Source: Saturnia japonica (taxonomy: Eukaryota; Arthropoda; Insecta; Lepidoptera; Saturniidae). From it: DNA of 64,000 nt. The translations under genes and the position numbers were made by a program. Below the pieces are notes generated by a model, which did not search any database, was not told the origin of the DNA, and worked only from the letters and a program-made list of their open reading frames with translations. Positions 55,770 through 64,000 of this stretch are shown here, in pieces (positions within the stretch are counted from its first letter, which is position 1; every line of letters begins with the position of its first letter). The stretch lies in the NCBI GenBank assembly GCA_033032175.1, contig CM065325.1, positions 2,198,930-2,262,929 on the forward strand, in the 5' to 3' direction.

Positions 55770-56300
55770 CCATACAAGAGGTATGACAGAGGCGTTCTGG
55801 GATCAGCAAACAAGAAGCGAGATGGTATTAATACACCCAACAGGGTCTCGACCACCAAGTATATGATGATAAACTCGTCGCAAATACTCCGTTTTTGTTG
55901 TTTGTTTGTTTTGTAGAGGCTTGTAGGCTCATTACGGCCGTTTTCAATAACATGTCCGAGTTTACTATCCCCGATTAGTACATATTTGTAATAAGTACTA
56001 TCTTTAACTGAAGACAGATATCAGCTTCCCTCTTATCTATTCAAGCTATAGGATATGTATATATATTATGGAGATATGAAAAACTATCCATTGATAGGTT
56101 ATTGAAAGAAAAGTAAGGACAAAAGGTTATATTTGTCTATCTTTAGTATCTGTAACAATACGGATAGATAGGTTATTGAAAACGGCCGTAAGACAGCGGC
56201 GACCGGTGATGGATTGCCTATCTCGTGGTGGTCGCCTTTATCTTTGGATAGTACTGTGCTTACCATGAGACACATTGCCGTCACTTTACCGTGCTAGTTC
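55770..56300. repeat. Repeat patchwork including a LINE 3' tail fragment
   Basis: 56195-56297 (GATGGATTGCC...GGTGGTCGCC..GTGCTTACCATGAGACA.ATTGCCGTCACTTTACCGT) matches the 3' UTR at 31640-31735. 55846-55885 matches 12577-12610. A direct repeat AACGGCCGT with GATAGGTTATTGAAA occurs near 56093 and 56168. Confidence 0.45.
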
Positions 56301-56875
56301 GAAAAACATCTAATTGAATAATAATTAAACAATTAAAAATTTAAAAAACATCTTCACAATAACGTATAATTAGTTTTAGAATGGTTTCGACGAGTTACTA
56401 TTTCAGTTTTAAACCAGTATTATTTATACGAACGTCTAAAATGACTCAATTTATCTAAACGGCACAGTAGAAAGCCGGTGATCGATTCATCTCAATGTTG
56501 AGAGGAGAAAGCACAGGTGGCTGACGTGGCTGGCGAGTGCCGCGACGCGCGACGTCCCATCGATCTCGGTAAAAATACGATAATACCGTATATTGCCTAC
56601 ACGCGCAAAATATAAACCTTATTCACATATTGTATAAGCAGGAGCGACTATTTATAAATAATATTATTTATTAATTGTATTATTAGTTGGCCTGGCAGAC
56701 GTTGTTCTACCCTTTCTAATAGACAGGATATAATATATACTCTGAAATAGCATATTATGCTCTTTATTTAAGAAATTTTCAGGTGGATGTTGAGTTGGGT
56801 TGAACACTATACAAAAAACATGAAGCAATATAAAATCTACCAACTTCAAAACAATGAAATTTTAAGAAAATTTAA
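56300..56875. other. No recognised feature
   Basis: AT-rich; a small CpG patch at 56520-56570. Confidence 0.4.
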
Positions 56876-56879
56876 ATTT

Positions 56880-57215
56880 TTTGATTTTTTTTTTTTTACT
56901 TTTCCTAAAAGTGTTTTTGATAATTGTCATTGCTCTCACTCATGGAATGGCTTATACTTCTTGTGTACAAAATTTCCTCAAAATCCGTTAAGAACTAACG
57001 AAAATATTCTTTTTATTTTTATAAGATTTGTAAAAGTATATAATTTTAAAATGTCTTATACCCTATTAACTGACCAATGACATAAACATCCCGTGTACAA
57101 AGTTATATAAGCATCGGTCAAGTCGTTTTATGAGTTAAATCCGGACATACAAACAGACAAGCCTAGAGACAGACAAAAAATTATAAAAATATAGATAATA
57201 TAGATGATAATGTAC
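56880..57215 (+). mobile_element. Copy of the 120-bp-unit family
   Basis: Two units and the 3' end: GTGTACAAAATTTCCTCAAAATCCGTTAAGAAC, CTGACCAATGACATAAACATCCCGTGTACAAAG, GAGTTAAATCCGGACATACAAACAGAC. Confidence 0.66.
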
Positions 57216-57259
57216 ATTTATAGTGTTGAGTTACGCATATTATAGTTTTTTATATATAT

Positions 57260-57330
57260 TAATACAACATACCTCTGCTCCGAGGGATGGCATATATGCC
57301 AATTTCACGCAAATTTTTGTTATGTAAGTA
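57260..57330 (-). repeat. Inverted head fragment of the 33340 element
   Basis: The reverse complement reads GCGTGAAATTGGCATATATGCCATCCC..GGAGCAGAGGTA, matching 33375-33417. Confidence 0.6.
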
Positions 57331-57339
57331 AGCCAAGGG

Positions 57340-58015
57340 TTAATGAGTTTTTACTTATAGATAATTATTATTACGAGCGTAATGCTTAAAACATTCTTTC
57401 TTAGTTTGCCCACGTGGAACCTGTGAGTTATAATAAAATTAATAAAAAAGATCAATACGGTGAAATGGAAGAACAAAATGCAAAAGTGCTTTGACGTTGG
57501 AGAAGAATGAATCAAATAGCGAAATAAAGACCCTAGTTAAATTGAGAAGCATTAGGAATCAGCGCAGCTATGTGTGAAGGAATTAATAAGAATGAAAAAA
57601 GTGGATAATGTTACAGGGACAGAGGGGTAACATGATTATAGATAGAGATCATTGATGTTTTACATTTATTTTTATTCTGACCCATTAATAGGATTAATTC
57701 CGCCATCTCCTCGTAAGCATGACACTGGCTTATTATTGCCGAAGAAATGCCGTCGGAAAAAATACACGCGAAGCATGGTATCCCGCTATAAACTGTTCCC
57801 TTGGTATTATAACATACTAAACACGAATTTAGTCATAACGTCTGTTAGGCTAAATTAAATAAAGGAGCGGTAGCATTTATCGAACGTCGAGAGACAGAGG
57901 GTGATTTACAGTAACCATCGCTACGCTTGCTTATAAACGTATCAGAAGATTACGAGCTGGCCCCACAGACATTGTTCTGCCCTTTCCAGTAGTCAATAAC
58001 ACGACAACAGCGTCA
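57340..58015. other. No recognised feature
   Basis: Mostly AT-rich; no transposon end or coding signal. Confidence 0.4.
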
Positions 58016-58019
58016 TCTA

Positions 58020-58653
58020 TCTATACTAATATAATATGTATAGCGGAAAAGTTTTTTGCTTGTTTGTTTGTTTAAACATGCTATAATCTCTAGAACTATC
58101 AATCTTATTCGAAAAATTCTTTTTGGATATGATAGCCAAGCTCACGAAAAATAGTATAACCTATCTAACATTCGGCTACAACTCTCAGCTAGCCTTGAAT
58201 ATTGATTTTTGTTACGTAAGTCGGAAGCCGAGGCCCTCCCCAGCTGCTTTATCCGCGTGCGCTGACGTTGATTACAAAAATAATGGTCCTTAGTATATAT
58301 TTAAAAAAAAAACGGAGGTAGCATATGCCTATATCTTATACATAAGTCACAATATGGTATTTTCTGAAAAAGATTTGAAGAAAATTAAAAAGTGATATAT
58401 AATCATTATTTTTAGACATGTCATATTAATCCTTACGAACAAAAGTAACTTCACCATAAAGACAATTTATTTTTATGAAGTAAAATTTTGCTCTTCATAG
58501 TATGTTATTTGGGCACATAGTTTAGGAGATAATGAAAAATTAAAATAATTTGTACTTGCGGAAATAACAATTATGATAGGCTACATGGGTGCGTTGATGG
58601 CGCGGTGTTTGTCGGATAGAATTAACACGGGTGAAACCGTGGGGCACAGCTAG
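58020..58653 (+). mobile_element. Non-autonomous Helitron, 634 bp, complete ends
   Basis: It starts TCTATACTAATATAATATGT after A (58019) and ends GAAACCGTGGGGCACAGCTAG before T (58654). It is collinear with 39181-39780; the two share a long 3' block GGAGATAATGAAAAATTAAAATAATTTGTACTTGCGG. No gene. Confidence 0.85.
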
Positions 58654-58659
58654 TTGTAA

Positions 58660-59190
58660 TATATATAGCGAGATGGGTAGCGAGACTGCACTCAGGAACA
58701 GTGTTTATTGTTGTCGACTAATTATAATTATCTGAGGTCTTCATGATCCGAAGGCTTGAGCTCGAATGCTAATACTATTCGATGGCTCAAGTGAGAATCA
58801 ACATAATATAGCTGGTTGTTGCCAGCTTATAAAGTGCTTGAGGTAACAGAGCACACCTTTTGCTATCACGCCCAATCATTAGTGCGGGTCAATAGTACGG
58901 ATACTAAGTCATTAGTATTGATTTCATAATTACATTGAATCGTTTCCCCGATATTATATTAAACAGTATTAAATAAATAAATAAAGTTCATTTTTGAATT
59001 TGAAAATTATTATCTTAATTTGTAGGAGACTGCGTACTGTTCATTTTATGTAAAAAAAAACTTGCCTACAAATGTGATATAAAATGAACTGTCATTTAGT
59101 TCATAGCTAGACTACCGTAAAAGACTCGCATAATAATTAAATAATATGCAATAACTGTACCATATAGAAGGCTTCAGTAGAAATCGGCAG
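58660..59190. other. No recognised feature
   Basis: AT-rich; nothing supported. Confidence 0.4.
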
Positions 59191-59279
59191 AGCAAATGCG
59201 TCAGGTATACAAACCATTACCCGCCAACGTTGCGCTGTGTATAAAAACTTTATACTCGTCAATATCAGATAGCGGGTTC

Positions 59280-59660
59280 AATTTATCCCAAGCAGTGACT
59301 GCAAAAGGAGAGCTCATAAAAAGCGCGGCACGCTTGATTACAAAGCCGCTTCGAGTTTATGGGCGCGCATCTCGCGTGCCTCGCGTTGTCGGTGACGCCG
59401 CGCCGCGCCGCTACGACGACGCGAGGGTAGTTTTTCAGCCCCCGCCCGCCACATAAATAAGTGATCACGACCTCCCGCCGCCCTCCTGAACCCCCCGCTC
59501 GTAAACTAAGCGCAGATAGCGAGAGGACTTAATGGCTGATCGGATTTTGATTAGCGCGGGCCGGCACCCGAAGCCGAATTTGAATAGATAAGTGGGCACC
59601 CGAGGACGGCCGTTCGCGACCGTAATTTACATACTTACTGGCTTTCGGCGAACGTACACG
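59280..59660. other. CpG-rich segment, candidate host regulatory region
   Basis: About 350 bp of GC-rich sequence (GTGACGCCGCGCCGCGCCGC, CGGCCGTTCGCGACCG) with AT-rich words such as GATTACAAAG, GTTTATGGGC and GGCTGATCGGATTTTGATTAG that resemble homeodomain sites. No transposon motif. Frames of 61-86 codons have no domains. Confidence 0.38.
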
Positions 59661-59839
59661 GTGCCAAGTTATGGACGGCGCAAAAACGATAAAGTTGAAA
59701 TAAAGCTTCGGTCATCGATTCGGTTGCTTCGATTGGTTTTTTTTTTACTGAACTCTGTTTGTTATCGTCGGAGAAGGGACTATGTACTGTAAGGACCACG
59801 CGACGGTCTTGCTCGCTGTTTTTTTTTTTGCGAGCTCTC

Positions 59840-61900
59840 TAATTTTTCCCTGCACGCCACTGGACGAGGCGCGCACAGTAACCTCGCTTATCTGATACTC
59901 AGTGTTTGGATGTTGAATGTTTTAGAACTATCAGTTATATATTAAACCTTCATTTAAATTTTCGTATTTTCACGAATGTGACCAACTTGTATATAGGGAC
60001 TAAAAGATAAAACTTGGTTCAGATAGTTGTATTACTAATATTATAATGTTCAATTTCATTAATTTGTTCACTTTTTTTTTGTTACACCTCATACCCTAGT
60101 CCTGGTATACTGAGGGCTGTTTTAAGAATATCCTGCCCCGTGATATAAAAATCACCTATGAACTTAAAGAAATGATTTAATACTTTAGAACTTAGCACAT
60201 TTACCATCAAAATATTTTGTAATTTCAGAAACGACGCCTAAACTTGTGCGTTGATTTAGGAATCCCGTGCCCCTAAGCATTTCCTTCGAAGCCGTCCGAA
60301 AGCTAACCAAATTATACGATAATAATCAATGGTTTTTATGATTATTATTATCCAATATGATCCGAGGCTGCCATAGCGTGACCATTGCTTTGCATCCAAC
60401 CTTGTACCCTTTGCACCTCCGAGTCAAGACACGCGCCTTCTTCATACTAATTACCCGAAAACATCCCTTTAAAGATTTAGCTTATTCTGTTTTCTATCAA
60501 GAATGACCATTGGTAATTTTCTGAGACTATCCACAAATTACATAAGAATAAACGCGGTCGTCAAGACATTGAAACAGAATTTTATTACAGTACTATCGTG
60601 CTGTGCTCAAATGAGCACAAGAAAGCAACAGCAGCTCGGACTAATAGAAATAGATAAAGAAATAATTCAATAATATAATATAATAATATAAAAATACCTA
60701 TGTATATGTTTTTCTTTTCATTTTGTTGCATTCGTTAAATTTGTTTCCTGGATGTCTGATAATGACAGTATAAATACTGAACAATTTTAGTAATTTTAAT
60801 AAGCTCATTTTTCTTCTAAAAAACCTAGGTATATATTAGTAGTAGTGAATAGACTGTAGGGCATAAAAGTATTTGCTCTCATGTACCATTATCCAGAGAT
60901 AATGCTTGTATGAACGCCGCCCGCATTTAGTCCTAACCTATATGTGGCAAGGTGGAAAATATGATTGCACTACCTCTTTTGTCTTTCTCATAAAAAACAA
61001 TTTCTTTTTATTGCTAAATATATATGTCACCTTAGCACTAGGATATCAGTTAATTTTTCCTATATTAAGATGAAATTGAAAAGTATGTAACAAAAAATGT
61101 ATTACACTACAGCTTATGTCATTTATAATATATTTAAAAAACATTATATTTGATTCAGGCTTGACCATTTTAATTTCAAGTCAACTAGAAGCCATTCAAA
61201 TTTATCCTCACATAAAAAAGCATCGAATGAGCTCAAGTTCGTTCTTACCCACGTTCTGAGCATTGCACGTTTTAACGAACCAAAAAGCAAATACTTATAA
61301 TATATATAAAAGAGCGAATACTTACTGACGAGAGACTACTTTATAAATCCAATTTACTAAAGCTTCATGATTGCATTCAATTATAGATTTTTAGTACTGA
61401 AGAAAAGAAAATGTGTACTTACTTATTTCCGCAAGTAAGAAGTAATTTAAGTACTTTCATTGGCGAAATAAAACAAGCACAACTAAAAAAAAAAATATTA
61501 TCTTGCGTACCAGCATCATGCTGAAGTTAGTCAGACAATTCAAAAGTCAGTCAGTCAAAAGTCAGTCAATTTGTTTCACATTATTATCGCCGACGTCTAA
61601 CTTCGTCATGCCGGACTGACGTCACATGATGCTCGCCTAGCTTTCTAACTAAAAAAAACAATAGTACACCGAATCGTAGTGCCTTTACTTATTGATTGAC
61701 AATTTACTATTGGTTAACTGACCCACAGTTCGACAGTGATACCTAAATTTCGCATAACAAATTAGTAGTAACTACTAACTACACCGCACGCGTTTGTTAC
61801 TCTGCGCAGTAATCAGTTTCGTCTCATAACTTTATTTTTACTCGTGATAATGAAAATTCGTATAGCCTGGAATTGTATGAGAATCCGCGTGTTGACTGTA
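59840..61900. other. Transposon-poor stretch
   Basis: No recognisable transposon ends or coding frame over 60 codons. 60775-60940 weakly resembles 34300-34500 (TTATCCAGA.ATAA, CGCCCGCATTT). Short AAAAGTCAGTCAGTC repeats lie at about 61540-61568. Confidence 0.4.
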
Positions 61901-61904
61901 TGTT

Positions 61905-62160
61905 TAAAAATTAAAGTAAATTGTAGAGTAATATTGGTCTATAGTTAAAATCCTACAACAATACTTATTCTGTGAGTCACGTGATTTCGAAAGCCGATTA
62001 AAAAATGTGACGTCACCATTCGGGAAATATGAACCTTAGACGTAAATCACTTTTTATGACGCATTAATGAAAAAAAAGGTATTATTTTCGACATATAAAG
62101 TGTTTAAAACAATTTTCCAAAAGTTGTTAACTCCCGGATTCAAGTTTGTGTTGGAGTAAG
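61905..62160 (+). repeat. Unclassified repeat, copy 2 of a pair with 54310-54760
   Basis: GTAATATTGGTCTATAG, GAGTCACGTGATTTCGAAAG and GTGTTTAAAACAATTTTCCAAAAGTTG are shared, inverted, with 54310-54760. Confidence 0.65.
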
Positions 62161-62433
62161 TAACATCACATGCGCCTTGCCGACGACCCTTTAATTGTTG
62201 CATTTAGACAAATTGTATAGGTATGACTTTTTTTTAAATAAAGCAAATTTGTTCTATAGGTAGTTTAAGCACGAGTATCGATTGTTCAATAGTGCAGAAG
62301 ACTGTCGAGTAATCGATAGTAGCTCGATGTTTAATAAAGTGACTGTCAAAATAAATCTTGAATTAACCCACCGACACATACTAATAAAGCATAAAATTAT
62401 ATTTTTTTGAAACTATTTCTTTATTTTTTGTAG

Positions 62434-62688
62434 ATCGGAGCCAGTGAATCGGCACATCATTGACAAGGGTCGAAAACTTCGAGAACGTTTCGTGTATAAA
62501 GACGCGAAGACTTGTCAGCAGCGAAGACCCTAGCACCGCGGCACCGCGGGTCGCGGTTCGATAAGACTCGCGAGGGGCTAACGGGTCGGGCGGGAGTGGG
62601 ACACCCACGGCCACCTCGCGCCACGACACGACACGCCAAGCCGGCGCGGCGCGGCGCGGTGCCCCCTCACGTTTGTTTAGTTTGGCAG
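62434..62688 (+). other. Candidate noncoding host exon in a GC-rich segment
   Basis: TTTCTTTATTTTTTGTAG ends at 62433, a strong 3' splice-site shape. TTTGGCAG|GTAAAGT at 62688/62689 has a 5' splice-site shape. The 255 bp between are CpG-rich. All three forward frames contain stops (for example the frame with SEPVNRHIIDKGRKLRERFV closes after 32 codons), so an internal coding exon is unlikely and a 5' untranslated exon is the most that could be argued. Confidence 0.25.
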
Positions 62689-62974
62689 GTAAAGTACAAC
62701 GGAGGGGCCGGAACGTGTCGCGTGGGAGTGATCCTCTGACGTATCGGTCGGCGAGACGAATAATAATTGAGGTGCGGAGGAAAACAAGCGATCGCACTTG
62801 ATCTATCGCTACCTACGTACATGCAAAGACAAATTTGTATCGAACAAACATAATAGAAATACATTGATGCTTTGTTCAAAATTTAACATACATAATTGTA
62901 AATAAGTAAAACCTAATAATAATTCCAAATTTAATCTCTTCTCTATCTACAGAAATATTTTGAATCCCAAGAGA

Positions 62975-63230
62975 TTATTTATAATTTGAACTCGCTAATC
63001 AGTGGAACTACCAAGTCAGATTTGAAACTTCTTTTTGGCTTTTGCAGCCCAATCCGAGGAAGGATCTAAGTACCATTACGCTTTTCTATAAAGGCTAAGC
63101 AGTAATGATAAAATTATAATTAAAAAATTAAAAGATAGTATTTTACAAGCCTAATCAATTAATACATACAAGTAGTTCCCGTGAAACTTCAAATACATTT
63201 TTCGTGAACAAAGTCGCGGCAGCCAGATAG
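62975..63230 (+). mobile_element. Helitron-like remnant
   Basis: GAACTCGCTAATCAGTGGAACTACCAAGTCAGATTTGAAA matches the Helitron 5' core at 32605-32650. The 3' end is degraded (GTCGCGGCAGCCAGATAG). Confidence 0.5.
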
Positions 63231-63604
63231 TATTAAATATTATCTTGTGTAATGTCAAATAATTCAGTTACTTGATAAGTAGTTCAGTTCTCTCTTAATT
63301 ATCATTATCTACCTTAACTCAGTTGACTTTTACATGTATCTCTACAGTTATCCTCTACATTATTTCTGTTCCTACTAACTCTGCAGTGACATTACCAAGT
63401 GCGGCACACTGTACAGTATAAAGATGAGTACAAAAGGCGCGGTTCGGAGCGGCAAGCGAGCGCGGCTCTGTTTAAAAGCCCCATCAAAGACTCAACTGGT
63501 ACATAAAACGAGCGCCGTTTTCATTCGGCTTGTTAGGACGCGGGTTTATGGCGGACCGGCCAGGAATTCCGCGCGTAATGAGGAAATTGAGACAGTACTA
63601 CAGT

Positions 63605-63624
63605 TTCGTTTTTTTTTTTTTTTA
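63605..63624 (+). repeat. Poly(T) tract
   Basis: An uninterrupted run of T after CAGTTTCG; no target duplication was recognised around it. Confidence 0.8.
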
Positions 63625-63789
63625 AATAATGAAAATTTACGATTGAATTTTGTTTACTGATAGATAAGTATGAGACAGTACAATCTATATTTATATAATT
63701 AAAATGATAGAGGTTAACCGTTGTGTGCACATCACGCAAAAACTGTTGGGATAGATTTTTATAATTTTTTTTAACTTTACTTCATAGAT

Positions 63790-63875
63790 ACTCTATATAA
63801 AAATATATCGTGATATCTTCACAAACAATAATGGTGTAGTTAACGCATGCGGAGCCGCGGGCAGATCTATCTGAT
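63790..63875 (+). mobile_element. Helitron 3' remnant
   Basis: TATCGTGATATCTTCA followed by TTAACGCATGCGGAGCCGCGGGCAGATC parallels 8789-8850 up to the GAGCCGCGGGCA motif. The CTAG end is lost. Confidence 0.45.
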
Positions 63876-64000
63876 AAATAAAATGCACTTCAAAATGTAT
63901 TGGTATTAAATAAATGTAATATCAGTTATTAATAAAAATTATGATTTTTTACAACTTTCTTTGTGTTACCAAAAAGTTTGCGTATCGACACTATTGACTT

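Noticed and set aside
62435..62533. 32-codon frame SEPVNRHIIDKGRKLRERFV... as a last coding exon
   Set aside because: Too short to recognise, no polyadenylation signal follows, and a donor-like site downstream argues against a terminal exon.

Overview
The window is AT-rich eukaryotic DNA with no recognisable complete host protein-coding gene. It looks like intergenic or intronic DNA of a moth or butterfly. The main reason is a set of short non-autonomous Helitrons that start TCTATACTAAT and end in CTAG next to a T, the Lep1-like kind known from Lepidoptera. They sit among mariner elements, non-LTR retrotransposon tails and tRNA-derived SINEs. There are no bacterial-style operons or densely packed genes. 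Most open frames above 60 codons are chance frames or transposon remnants.

Layout. 1-1114 is the 5' part of a BEL/Pao LTR retrotransposon on the minus strand: a 368-bp LTR, a leader, and an open gag start that runs off the left edge. 1757-5036 is a TA-flanked mariner-superfamily (DD41D) element with unusually long inverted repeats of about 560 bp and a transposase broken by one in-frame TGA. 5.5-16 kb carries retrotransposon remnants (6054-6729, 7145-7410, 9290-10102), Helitrons, two SINEs and a foldback repeat. 17.3-19.9 kb has a deleted mariner and, 240 bp further on, an apparently intact 1303-bp DD41D mariner with perfect 32-bp inverted repeats and an uninterrupted 359-codon transposase. 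20-34 kb is Helitrons, SINEs, a pogo/Tigger-like MITE, a LINE tail and a repeat built of units of about 120 bp. 34.8-36.1 kb is a decayed but end-to-end DD34D mariner. 36.4-41.1 kb holds a clean Helitron, a second deleted mariner, two more Helitrons, a LINE tail and a SINE. 41.1-44.6 kb is almost free of recognisable repeats. 44.6-59 kb again holds Helitrons, SINEs, MITEs and a 100-bp retroposon with a 13-bp target duplication. 59.2-62.7 kb is mostly single-copy and carries two CpG-rich segments.

The elements do not form a pathway; the window is a record of insertions. The only protein that looks able to function is the transposase at 18710-19789. GC-rich, CpG-rich islets (about 13.3, 15.9, 34.6, 46.9, 59.4 and 62.6 kb) stand out from the AT-rich background and are the best candidates for host regulatory or untranslated exon sequence, but their function cannot be shown from sequence alone. 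I found no CRISPR array, rRNA gene, convincing tRNA gene or antiviral-type gene system.
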